A DNA stretch of 11,799 nt from JBEKHI01 sp050012355 (GTDB taxonomy: Bacteria; Actinomycetota; Actinomycetes; Streptosporangiales; Streptosporangiaceae): NCBI GenBank assembly GCA_050012355.1, contig JBEKHI010000266.1:1-11799 (forward strand), written 5' to 3'. Below, piece after piece: positions 1 to 6,699 of the stretch (positions within the stretch are counted from its first letter, which is position 1; every line of letters starts with the position of its first letter). Made by a program: the position numbers and the translations under genes. Below the pieces are notes generated by a model. That model did no database searches, had not been told where the DNA came from, and worked only from the letters and a program-made list of their open reading frames with translations.

Positions 1-316
1 CGTCCGTGACGCCGGTGTAGTCGCTGGCGACAACGGCGAGCATGTCGCCCGCCTCGAGGCCGGCCGCCTTCACGACGGAAAGGAAGTGATCGGCCTGCGA
101 TGCCGCCGAGGCCGAGGACGGGGACTGCAACTCGTGGTAGGCGCCGCGGTGAATGCCGACGGACTTCATCACCTTCCAGTTGGCGGCGAAGTTCGAGTCA
201 GTGTCTGATGATCCCTCCGTGGCCTTGGCGAAGCAAAAGGTCAGCCCATCCAGATCGGCGGCTGTCAGCACCGCCTGGTAGCTACTGACATCGATTCCCT
301 GGGCGCTATCGGCCAT
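1..316 (-). CDS. GH25-fold (lysozyme/muramidase-like) protein, 5' part
   Basis: The first 105 residues are visible; the rest lies before the window. GH25 members hydrolyse peptidoglycan glycan strands. The match rests on GIDVSSYQ (residues 7-14, with D9 at the first conserved acid), FCFAKATEG (27-35), a DSNFAANW segment, and GIHRGAYHE (54-62) followed by QADHFL. The ATG at 316-314 has GAGAGG about 9 nt upstream. There is no signal peptide, so export would need another route, or the protein is phage-like or intracellular. Where active GH25 enzymes carry a DxE pair after the QADHF helix, this protein reads GDMLAVVASDY (90-100). The usual catalytic pair therefore seems absent and the protein may be non-hydrolytic. 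The fold assignment is fairly firm and the activity is doubtful. Confidence 0.75.
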   Translation of the reverse strand, partial: MADSAQGIDVSSYQAVLTAADLDGLTFCFAKATEGSSDTDSNFAANWKVMKSVGIHRGAYHELQSPSSASAASQADHFLSVVKAAGLEAGDMLAVVASDYTGVTD

Positions 317-483
317 CTGTGTGTACCTCTCTCAATCTTGCCGGTTAAGTGGCCCATCGTATTGTGTATCCAGCTACCTCACTGGCGAGTGCCGAAACCC
401 TTTGCTGGTGGGTGTTGCACTACCCCGACTCTTTACTGGCTGGTGCGGCATCAACCAGAATTGCGCGGGCGCTGCTGGCGTGG
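317..483. other. Intergenic region between the response regulator and GH25 genes
   Basis: This 167-bp gap holds the GH25 leader on the minus strand and a hairpin element (406-457). The GH25 promoter should lie here. The best -10-like string I see on the minus strand is TACGAT, about 35 nt before the start codon, with no convincing -35. I see no terminator with a T-run after the response-regulator stop; the hairpin lies about 27 nt beyond that stop. Confidence 0.4.
406..457. repeat. Imperfect palindromic element, copy 1
   Basis: A 52-nt hairpin-forming sequence. The left arm, from 406, pairs with the right arm ending at 457. Of the 19 pairs 406-424 with 439-457, 13 are Watson-Crick, 4 are G-T wobbles and 2 are mismatches. 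Read on the plus strand, 407-456 aligns without gaps to the minus strand of 5819-5868 with 38 of 50 identical bases, and the flanks are unrelated. One arm position differs by a compensatory change: C-G here, T-A in copy 2. It lies 27 nt past the stop codon of the response-regulator gene, so it might also form the 3' end of that mRNA. Confidence 0.6.
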
Positions 484-1122
484 TTACCAGATGCGGTGGT
501 CGCGGGCGTAGCAGATGGCGGCGGCGCGATCTCGTGAGCCTGTCTTGGCGAAGATGCGATTCACGTGGGTCTTGATCGTGTGGATGCTCAGGAATAGTTC
601 TGCGGCGATCTCCGTGTTGGTGCGGCCGCGCGCGATGAGCGCCAGGATCTCCGTCTCTCGCTGGGTAAGCCCGTCCGGTGGCGCCGCTGGCGGCGACGCG
701 CCGGCCGCCGCCACGAGCAACGTGTCGTTGACCCGCGGGTCAACGACGATGAGGCCGCCCGCGGCCGCGTGCAGTGCCCGGGCGATATCGGTGCGGTCCG
801 CGTCCTTGGTGATGTAGCTGCGCGCACCGGCCCGCAGCGCGTCCAGCACCAAGCGCTCGTCGACATACGTGGTCAGGACGACGACGGCGACATGAGGATG
901 CTCCACCACCAGCCGCTTGGTGGCGCCGATCCCGTCGAGCACGGGCATCCGCAGGTCGAGCAGGATGGCGTCGGGCTGGTGCTCGGCGACCAGCGCCAGC
1001 GCCTGCTCGCCGTCGGCCGCCGCGCCCACCACCTCGATGCCGTCGAGCCCGCCGAGCAGCAGCACCAGGCCCTCCCTTACGCTGGCCTGGTCGTCGGCGA
1101 TCACGATCCGCAGCGCCGTCAT
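484..1122 (-). CDS. NarL/LuxR-family response regulator
   Basis: A 212-residue DNA-binding response regulator, partner of the kinase just upstream. The receiver domain (about 4-118) has the acidic pair D10-D11, the phospho-acceptor D56 in LLDLRMP, T84 and K106. A linker of about 35 residues leads to a C-terminal LuxR-type helix-turn-helix beginning LTQRETEILALIARG and including TNTEIAAELFLS and TIKTHVNRIF. The start is the ATG at 1122, which overlaps the kinase stop as ATGA, giving translational coupling. A longer in-frame start at 1158 lies inside the kinase gene and is less likely. The linker codons form a 24-bp perfect palindrome (724-747). Targets are unknown; by family, phosphorylation drives dimerisation and promoter binding. 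Confidence 0.93.
   Translation of the reverse strand: MTALRIVIADDQASVREGLVLLLGGLDGIEVVGAAADGEQALALVAEHQPDAILLDLRMPVLDGIGATKRLVVEHPHVAVVVLTTYVDERLVLDALRAGARSYITKDADRTDIARALHAAAGGLIVVDPRVNDTLLVAAAGASPPAAPPDGLTQRETEILALIARGRTNTEIAAELFLSIHTIKTHVNRIFAKTGSRDRAAAICYARDHRIW
724..747. repeat. 24-bp perfect palindrome inside the response-regulator gene
   Basis: Each 12-base half reads CGGGTCAACGAC outward from the centre, so the full site is perfectly self-complementary and centred on CCGCGG. It encodes VVDPRVND in the linker between receiver and HTH domains. It shares its centre and the half-site pattern CGGGT(C/T)(A/G)ACG with the near-palindrome in front of the kinase gene. It may be an intragenic operator, or chance from codon choice. 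Confidence 0.55.
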
Positions 1123-2267
1123 GCCGCCACCAGCGGAATCGACGCGGCCACGGTCCACCGGCCGTCGCGTGGCCCGGTCTCCAGAGTGCCGTTCAGCAGC
1201 CGCACCCGTTCCCGCATCCCGGTCAGCCCGTAGCCTCCGTTCACGGTGCCGCCAATGGGCACCGGGCAGGCGGACAACGAATTGACCACGGTGAGCCGGA
1301 CGTCGTGGTCGCCGTATTCCAGCCGGACCGCCACGTCCTGGCCGGCCGCGTGTTTGGCCGCGTTGACCAGCGCCTCCTGGGCCGTCCGCAGCAGCGTGAC
1401 CGTCGCCTCGGGTGACAGCGGACGCGGGTCACCGCCGACGTCGAAGGTCACGCCGACGTGATACCGCTCGCCGTAGGTGCCGGTGACGCGGTCGAGTTCG
1501 TCGTTCAGCGAGCGGATGTCCGCGCGCAGCGCGTGCACCGCCTGCCGCGTCTCGTTAAGGCCCTCGGTGGCCATCTTCTGCGCGGTCATCAGGATCTCGA
1601 CGGCCTTGGCGATGTCTTCCTGGTCGGTCAGCACCGCGCGAGCTGTCTGGATCTGGATGCCGAGCGCGCCCAGGGAGTGCGCGAGCACGTCGTGGATCTC
1701 CCGGGCGATGCGTGTCCGCTCGCCGAGCACGTCGGCCCGGTGCTGCTCCGCGAGCAGCGCCCGGGACTGCTCGGCCTGCACCCGGCGGGAGCGAAGCAGC
1801 ATGCCGAAGAACAGCGCGGAGACTGGCCCGAGCGGCTGCGTCAGGAAGGCTGAGAACTGGGCCATGCCGTCCTGGTAGATGAGCACGTTGGCCTCGAACG
1901 CCGCGATCCCGGCCGAGAGGACCGCCCACGCCACGCGCGGGGAGAAATGGTACGCGGCGCCGGCGGCCGCCATGGCGGTGATCAAGATGGCGCAGTTGTT
2001 CTCATGCTGCCCGGCGCCCGCGGTGAACCCGCCCGCCACGGATACGACGGTGGTCAGCGCCGGCAGCGCCCGGCTCCCGGGACGCAGCGCCCCGAGCACG
2101 GTACCGGTGACCAGCGCGACCCCGGCCACCAGGTACCCGATGAACTGAGCGCGTATCGCGGTGGCACCCGGCGGCTGGGTGACGAACGTGAGCACGCCGA
2201 CCAGCGCGTAGATCGCGAACCGGGTAAACCAGTCCAGCTTGCGCGGAAACACAGGTTCAGTATCCAT
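1119..2267 (-). CDS. Sensor histidine kinase (HisKA_3/DesK-NarX type)
   Basis: A 382-residue membrane sensor kinase that should autophosphorylate on histidine and pass the phosphate to the response regulator. About six hydrophobic segments fill residues 15-157 with only short loops, so it probably senses the membrane or something within it. The dimerisation domain contains RIAREIHDVLAHSLG with phospho-acceptor H192. The ATPase domain has an N-box-like EALVNAAKHA (298-307) and a glycine-rich GGYGLTGMRERV (344-355). The stop overlaps the regulator start by 4 nt. The ATG at 2267 has no clear Shine-Dalgarno sequence, so the transcript may be leaderless or the start a few codons downstream. The signal cannot be read from the sequence. 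Confidence 0.93.
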   Translation of the reverse strand: MDTEPVFPRKLDWFTRFAIYALVGVLTFVTQPPGATAIRAQFIGYLVAGVALVTGTVLGALRPGSRALPALTTVVSVAGGFTAGAGQHENNCAILITAMAAAGAAYHFSPRVAWAVLSAGIAAFEANVLIYQDGMAQFSAFLTQPLGPVSALFFGMLLRSRRVQAEQSRALLAEQHRADVLGERTRIAREIHDVLAHSLGALGIQIQTARAVLTDQEDIAKAVEILMTAQKMATEGLNETRQAVHALRADIRSLNDELDRVTGTYGERYHVGVTFDVGGDPRPLSPEATVTLLRTAQEALVNAAKHAAGQDVAVRLEYGDHDVRLTVVNSLSACPVPIGGTVNGGYGLTGMRERVRLLNGTLETGPRDGRWTVAASIPLVAA

Positions 2268-2281
2268 CCGCGTCGGCCGCG

Positions 2282-2307
2282 GTGCGTCAGTCCGCGGGTT
2301 GACGCAC
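2282..2307. promoter_or_regulatory. 26-bp near-palindrome in the divergent kinase/glycosyltransferase promoter region
   Basis: The arms GTGCGTCA (2282-2289) and TGACGCAC (2300-2307) are perfect inverted repeats. The centre CCGCGG (2292-2297) is also self-complementary, leaving two mismatched pairs: 11 of 13 pairs match. It lies 15 bp before the kinase start and 56 bp before the divergent glycosyltransferase start. A TTGACG at 2299-2304 could be a plus-strand -35, but no good -10 follows. It is probably a dimeric regulator's operator, and the encoded response regulator is the obvious candidate. Confidence 0.6.
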
Positions 2308-2362
2308 GTAGTACCAGACCAGGTTCCATGGACTGATGCGCGGCGCTGCTGGGAGCGTCAGG

Positions 2363-3835
2363 ATGCCTGGTATGGACGAGGGATGTAGAGCGCCGTTCAG
2401 CCGATATGTATTGCTTGTCGGCGCGGTGGTGTTCGCGGTGCTGATGGCGCTGTCCGGGCGGTACGGATTTCAGCGCGACGAACTGTACATGCTGCAGTGC
2501 GGGCAGCACCTGCAAGCTAGTTACGTCGACCAGCCGGTACTGGCGCCGCTGCTGGCGCGGGCGTCGTTCGCGATGTTCGGGCTGTCGACGACGGCGCTGC
2601 GCTGGTGGGCGGCGCTCGCGGCGTGGGTCACGGTGGTCGTCGGCGGGCTGACCGCGCGCGAGTTCGGCGGGGGCCGGCGCACGCAGCTACTGACGGCCAT
2701 CGGGGTGGGCACGATGCCGGTGCTGCTAGGCAGCGATCACGTCGCGAACACGTCGGCGCTGATGCTGCTGGGTGAGGCGAGCCTCGGCCTCGTGGTCGCA
2801 CGGCTGGGGCGGACCGGGGACACCCGCTGGTGGCTGGCGGCTGGGGCGGTGGCCGGGGTCGGCGCGGAGGACAACCACCTCGTCGGGGTCCTCGCGATCG
2901 CGCTGGTCGCCGGCGCGCTGATCTCGGGCGTACGGCCGGACCGCTGGCTCGCGGGCGGCGCCGCGATCGCGGTCGTACTGCTGATCCCGGACATCTGGTG
3001 GCAGGCGACGCACGGGTGGGCCACGCTGGCGATGACGCACGCGCTCAACTCCCGCAACGGCGGTGTCGCTGGCATCGTGACCTGGATCCCCGGTCAACTC
3101 GGCATGACCGCCCTTGGCCTGGCGTGGGTGTGGGTGATCGGCCTGCGGTTCCTGTGGCGGTCCGGGCACCCGGCCTGGCGCGCGGTGGTGTGGGCGTACG
3201 GCCTGCTGTTCGTGGTGTTCATGCTTACCACCGGTAAGCAGTTCTACTACCTGGGCGGGGTGTACGTGACGTTGCTCGCCGGTGGCATGGTGTCGGTTGA
3301 CGGATGGCTGCGTGAGAACCCGGTCCGGCTGCGCCGGACGCTAGGGGCGACGGCCATCACCGCGCTGGTGGGCGCCATGGTGACACTCCCGGTGCTGCCG
3401 CCGAAGATCGGCGGGAAGCTCAATTCGGACAACGCTGAGAGCATCGGATGGCCGCAGCTCGTCAGTACCGTTCGCGCCGCCTGGCTGTCGCTGCCGGCCG
3501 GAACGCGCGCAAACGCCGTGATCTTCACCGCGAATTACAGCGAGGCGGCCGCGATCAACGAGCTTGGTCATGGGCTGCCGACAGCGGTGAGCGGGCATAA
3601 CACCTACTGGTGGTGGGGCCCGGGCAACCCGCGTGCCACCACGATGCTGATGGTGGCGCAGGGCGGCGTCTCGGCCGCGCAGGTGTCGCCGTATTGCTCC
3701 AGCGTCCGGACGATGGCCACGCTGACCAATCCGTACGGCATCAAGAACATCGAGGACGGCGGTCACGTGTACCTGTGCAGCGGGCTGCACGAGCCGCTGG
3801 GCCAGCTGTGGCCGCGGCTGCGGCACTACAACTGA
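2363..3835 (+). CDS. GT39/ArnT-PMT-like membrane glycosyltransferase
   Basis: A 490-residue polytopic membrane protein of the GT-C fold. Such enzymes move a sugar from a polyprenyl-phosphate donor to a protein or lipid on the outer face of the membrane. After the first membrane helix comes GFQRDELYMLQCG, whose Asp-Glu pair (about D39-E40) is the expected catalytic/metal motif of the first extracytoplasmic loop, followed by SYVDQPVLAPLLAR. Many hydrophobic helices run to about residue 345. The C-terminal 140 residues are soluble and end in LGQLWPRLRHYN, with two Cys (SPYC, YLC) that may form a disulfide. The ATG at 2363 is chosen because GGGAG lies 7 nt upstream; ATGs at 2336 and 2372 are in frame. 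The substrate is unknown. The phospholipase gene follows 104 bp later on the same strand. Confidence 0.85.
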   Translation: MPGMDEGCRAPFSRYVLLVGAVVFAVLMALSGRYGFQRDELYMLQCGQHLQASYVDQPVLAPLLARASFAMFGLSTTALRWWAALAAWVTVVVGGLTAREFGGGRRTQLLTAIGVGTMPVLLGSDHVANTSALMLLGEASLGLVVARLGRTGDTRWWLAAGAVAGVGAEDNHLVGVLAIALVAGALISGVRPDRWLAGGAAIAVVLLIPDIWWQATHGWATLAMTHALNSRNGGVAGIVTWIPGQLGMTALGLAWVWVIGLRFLWRSGHPAWRAVVWAYGLLFVVFMLTTGKQFYYLGGVYVTLLAGGMVSVDGWLRENPVRLRRTLGATAITALVGAMVTLPVLPPKIGGKLNSDNAESIGWPQLVSTVRAAWLSLPAGTRANAVIFTANYSEAAAINELGHGLPTAVSGHNTYWWWGPGNPRATTMLMVAQGGVSAAQVSPYCSSVRTMATLTNPYGIKNIEDGGHVYLCSGLHEPLGQLWPRLRHYN

Positions 3836-3939
3836 TCTGTTCCGCCGGAGGTTACCGGCGCGTAACGTAAGTGTCAGGTAGCGGACAGGCGCCGACCGTA
3901 CGTTCTGGTGAACGGGAGCGGCAATCCGGAGGTGCTGGT
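3836..3939 (+). promoter_or_regulatory. Gap before the phospholipase gene with a Shine-Dalgarno site and small inverted repeats
   Basis: GGAGG at 3928-3932 lies 7 nt before the GTG start at 3940 and fixes that start. Two short inverted repeats are present: CGCCGG/CCGGCG (3843-3848/3855-3860), overlapped by GTTAC/GTAAC (3851-3855/3862-3866), and CGTTC/GAACG (3901-3905/3910-3914). None has a T-run, so there is no clear terminator. The gene could be co-transcribed with the glycosyltransferase gene or have its own promoter here. Confidence 0.4.
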
Positions 3940-5502
3940 GTGGCTGACGATAATGAGCAGAGCACAACGAGACGGACGTTCATGGCGGGTGCCGCGGCCC
4001 TTGGCGCGGCGGGCGTCGTCGGCGCTGGTGTCGCAAGGCCTACGGCGGCGCAGGCGAAGCTGATCGAGACGGCGGCGACCACCACCGCGGCGGCCGGGGC
4101 CAGCCTGAGCGACATTGAGCACGTGGTGATCCTGATGCAGGAGAACCGCTCGTTCGACCACTACTTCGGGACGATGTCGGGCGTGGCCGGATTCTCCGAC
4201 CCGAACGCGCTCGCCGGTGTCTTCGACCAGTACGGCTACCAGCCGGGAGTCGGCGTGACGTCCAGCGGGTACATGATCCCGTTCAACCTGCTCAACAACC
4301 CGCCGACCGAGAACGGGTCGGACACCAACGACATCGACCACAGCTGGGGCGGCCAGCACGCCAGCTGGAACAACGGCGCGATGAACTCGTTCATCACGTC
4401 GCACCTCAACACCGACGGCGACGCCAACGGGCCGCTCACGATGGGCTATTTCACCGGCTCCGAGCTGCCGTTCTACTACGCGCTGGCCGACGCCTTCACC
4501 GTCTGCGACGGCTACCACTGCTCGGTGCTCGGCCCCACCGACCCGAACCGGCTGATGGCGATGTCCGCGTGGATCGACCCGGCGGGCGTCGCGGGCGGAC
4601 CGGTGATCACCACCGCGTCGGACCGGCTGGCGAGGACCGGCACGCTTACCTGGAAGACCATGCCAGAGGCGCTGCTCGAGGCCGGGGTGAGCTGGAAGGT
4701 CTACAACGACCCGACCGGGCTGCTCGGCCTGGGCGTGCTGTCGTACTTCAAGAACTACACCGACGTCCTGTCGCTCACCGGGCTCGAGCTGATCGCCCGG
4801 GGCATCACGCCGACCTACCAGGGCACGTTCGCCGACGACGTGGCGGCGGGCACGCTGCCGTCGGTGTCGTGGATCGTGCCGCCGCTGGCCGAGTGCGAGC
4901 ACCCGGCCGCGCCGCCGGAGTGGGGCGAGTACCTGGTCAGCCAGATCCTGTCCACGCTGGTCTCCAACCCGGACGTGTGGGCCAAGACCGTGTTCATCGT
5001 GATCTACGACGAGAACGGTGGCTTCTTCGACCACGTTCCGCCAGCCGTCCCCGCCGCCGGAACAGCGGGGGAGTACCTCACCGTCTCCACGCTGCCCTCG
5101 TCGGCCGACGGGATCGCCGGGCCGATCGGGCTCGGGTTCCGCACCCCGTGCCTGGTGGTATCGCCGTTCACCGCCGGCGGGTACAAGTACTCCGGTGTCT
5201 TGGACCACACCTCGACGCTGCGGCTCATCGAGACCCTCTTCGGGGTCACGGTGCCGAACCTCTCCGCCTGGCGCCGTTCGGTGACCGGCGACTTCACCGG
5301 CGCGCTGGCGCTGTCCAACACCCCGGTCGCCACGGTTCCGACGCTGCCGACGACCTCGATCGCCAGCGACACGACGCTGGTGGAAGAGGCGGTGCTGAAC
5401 GCGCTGACCGGCACGCTGGACGTCGGCATCGACTACACGTACCCGACCAGCAACGACATGCCGTCGCAGGCCACGACACCGGTCCGACCGGACGTCCCGT
5501 AA
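3940..5502 (+). CDS. Secreted phospholipase C / AcpA-type phosphoesterase, Tat substrate
   Basis: A 520-residue phosphoesterase of the non-haemolytic phospholipase C/acid phosphatase family, which cleaves phosphodiester or phosphomonoester bonds outside the cell. The GTG start has an ideal GGAGG upstream. The N terminus is a Tat signal: TTRRTFMAG (RR at 11-12), a hydrophobic Ala/Gly stretch, and AQA near 37-39. Family motifs follow in order: QENRSFDHYFG (67-77), DIDHSW (131-136), GPTDPNR (198-204, the nucleophile region in the family), CEHPAAPPEWGEYL (around 319-332) and YDENGGFFDHVPP (356-368), which supply metal ligands in relatives. Length and motifs look complete. I see no lipobox. It probably scavenges phosphate or attacks lipids; substrate is not decidable. 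A strong terminator follows. Confidence 0.93.
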   Translation: MADDNEQSTTRRTFMAGAAALGAAGVVGAGVARPTAAQAKLIETAATTTAAAGASLSDIEHVVILMQENRSFDHYFGTMSGVAGFSDPNALAGVFDQYGYQPGVGVTSSGYMIPFNLLNNPPTENGSDTNDIDHSWGGQHASWNNGAMNSFITSHLNTDGDANGPLTMGYFTGSELPFYYALADAFTVCDGYHCSVLGPTDPNRLMAMSAWIDPAGVAGGPVITTASDRLARTGTLTWKTMPEALLEAGVSWKVYNDPTGLLGLGVLSYFKNYTDVLSLTGLELIARGITPTYQGTFADDVAAGTLPSVSWIVPPLAECEHPAAPPEWGEYLVSQILSTLVSNPDVWAKTVFIVIYDENGGFFDHVPPAVPAAGTAGEYLTVSTLPSSADGIAGPIGLGFRTPCLVVSPFTAGGYKYSGVLDHTSTLRLIETLFGVTVPNLSAWRRSVTGDFTGALALSNTPVATVPTLPTTSIASDTTLVEEAVLNALTGTLDVGIDYTYPTSNDMPSQATTPVRPDVP

Positions 5503-5515
5503 CTGTCCGCTAGAT

Positions 5516-5564
5516 GGTGTGGGCCTGGCCGCTGCCGCGGGGCGAGGCCCACACCGCTTTTTCT
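5516..5564 (+). terminator. Rho-independent terminator after the phospholipase gene
   Basis: A perfect 11-bp stem, GGTGTGGGCCT (5516-5526) with AGGCCCACACC (5545-5555), has an 18-nt GC-rich loop that can fold further. GC, TTTTT and CT follow (5556-5564). It begins 13 nt past the phospholipase stop. Confidence 0.9.
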
Positions 5565-5817
5565 GGCCATAACGACGTGAGCCGAGCCCCCGGCGAAGCC
5601 ACTCGCCCTGTGGGGGTGGCGCTGGTCGGAGCGGGTGTCTTGCCGCCTGGGCGGGGCCGGCCTCGATGTCGCTGGCATCCCGCAGTAGGCAGGCACCTGG
5701 CTAACCCGGCAGTTCTCCAGAACGACGCTGGTGTCCCGCACGCCGCAGCTGACCGATTTGGTCTGGTATCGACCGTTTGGTCCGGCCGTCCCGACCGTCT
5801 CTAGGTTCGAGGGATCA

Positions 5818-5869
5818 TGGTGGGTGCTGCATTACCCAGCAAAGAGGCTCGGTAATGCAGCACCCACCA
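5818..5869. repeat. Perfect 19-bp-stem palindromic element, copy 2
   Basis: 5818-5836 is perfectly complementary to 5851-5869. The 14-nt centre can add a 3-bp AGC/GCT stem around a 6-nt loop. The arm reads TGGTGGGTGCTGCATTACC. There is no T-run on either side, so it is not an ordinary intrinsic terminator, and the phospholipase gene already has one about 250 bp earlier. A diverged copy in inverse orientation lies at 406-457, with similarity stopping at the hairpin ends. This fits a small REP- or MITE-like unit; no transposase is present in the window. Confidence 0.75.
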
Positions 5870-6107
5870 CAATCGTCGGGTGCGGAAGCGAGGCGAAATG
5901 ACACGTATGACCGGTTCGCGGACCACCGGCGGACCCCAGTGCCCGTATCGCCTGGCCCTGGGGTGATTAACAGCAGCTTGGCGCGACTGTGCGCCGTCTC
6001 CAGAGCGCAGGGCAATCGTCCCTGTAAACGTTTGTACCGCCGCTTAGTGACGAAATCTTAAGTCCATCGTAAGAATGGCTGCCAAGTTACTTACGAGAAA
6101 CTAGAGC

Positions 6108-6133
6108 GGGAACCAATTTCCTGTGCACCGTTA
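6108..6133 (+). promoter_or_regulatory. Possible ECF-type promoter
   Basis: GGGAACC (6108-6114) resembles the -35 box of many ECF sigma promoters, and CGTTA (6129-6133) resembles their -10 box. The spacing is 1-2 nt shorter than usual for the family. It would give a leader of about 300 nt before the 85-aa gene. This is a weak call based on pattern only. Confidence 0.25.
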
Positions 6134-6441
6134 CGTGTGAATGCAATCTCCTTTGCACGTGCGCGATGCTCTTCATGGCGGCTTTCGTCCCGTCTTGAGC
6201 TATCTATGCTGGTAGATCCCCTTGGTGTCCGGTTCTCGGGTGCGTCTCGATGACTAGTCCCGGCTAGGGATAGATGTAGGCATATGTCGGTGTATGCATA
6301 GTTCGGCATGATCAATCGGATCGCAGTCCCGTGACTGAAGCGGCAACAAGTTGCCACCTGTGTAATCTTTTCGAGGTGCTTTGAGGCTCTTTATCTACGA
6401 AAGACCCAACCTGTTCGTGAATGTGATGGAGAGGATCATTC

Positions 6442-6699
6442 ATGATTCTTGTTGTTCCGGCCTGGGCCGGATCTATCAGGCGGTCAGGCGATCCGGAACG
6501 GCCGGGCGCCCTGGCTGTCCTGGCACGAGGGTGGACCGACGCCCTTATGGAACGGGAACGTCGCGCCACGCTCGCGATCATGATCGGCAGCCTGCCCGCG
6601 GGTAGCTGCATCGTCGACCGGGACGAGCTCGGCCGGGAACGGGTGATCGGCCCGGCCGGTGTCGTGGCGCCGGTACGGCTGCGCGAGGCGCTCCGGTGA
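6442..6699 (+). CDS. Unrecognised 85-aa protein, translationally coupled to the ECF sigma gene
   Basis: I do not recognise this protein. The ATG has GGAGAGGA (6428-6435) upstream at good spacing, codon use is GC-rich from about the tenth codon, and the stop overlaps the sigma-factor GTG as GTGA. Those three facts together support a real gene. The product is Arg-rich, with no membrane segment, no signal peptide and a single Cys. A central WTDALMERERRATLAIM could be helical, followed by CIVDRDELGRERVIGPAG. Position suggests a co-expressed regulator of the sigma factor or a product needed with it; this is inference from context only. Confidence 0.65.
   Translation: MILVVPAWAGSIRRSGDPERPGALAVLARGWTDALMERERRATLAIMIGSLPAGSCIVDRDELGRERVIGPAGVVAPVRLREALR

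Larger units (their letters stand above)
5565..6441. other. Long stretch without a convincing gene
   Basis: No reading frame here has actinobacterial codon use, a ribosome-binding site and a recognisable product. The left third is GC-rich and ends at a perfect hairpin (5818-5869). From about 6040 to 6440 the DNA is visibly less GC-rich and has several short inverted repeats: GGCGC/GCGCC (5980-5984/5991-5995), TCGTAAG/CTTACGA (6067-6073/6090-6096), GCATA/TATGC (6280-6284/6293-6297) and GGCAAC-AA-GTTGCC (6342-6355). This right part probably holds the promoter and leader of the sigma-factor unit that starts at 6442. A small RNA or a decayed mobile element cannot be excluded. Confidence 0.5.

Noticed and set aside
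3901..3914. Possible PHO box (GTTCACC on the minus strand) before the phospholipase gene
   Set aside because: Only one repeat unit is present; a PhoP site needs direct repeats, and the neighbouring 11-mer does not match.
3874..5208. Long open frame (444 codons) on the minus strand opposite the phospholipase gene
   Set aside because: It is a GC-bias shadow: low-complexity Arg/Gly/Val-rich product, no recognisable motif, and the plus-strand gene has full family motifs, a signal peptide and a ribosome-binding site.
5514..5804. 96-codon open frame on the plus strand after the phospholipase gene
   Set aside because: Its first codons lie inside the terminator stem, there is no ribosome-binding site, and the product is unrecognisable.
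5780..5830. GGTTCGA string resembling a tRNA T-loop
   Set aside because: The flanking bases do not form the 5-bp T-stem and no acceptor or anticodon stem can be found around it.
6091..6357. 88-codon open frame on the minus strand in the gene-free stretch
   Set aside because: Codon use is unlike the neighbouring genes, no ribosome-binding site was seen, and the product has no motif.
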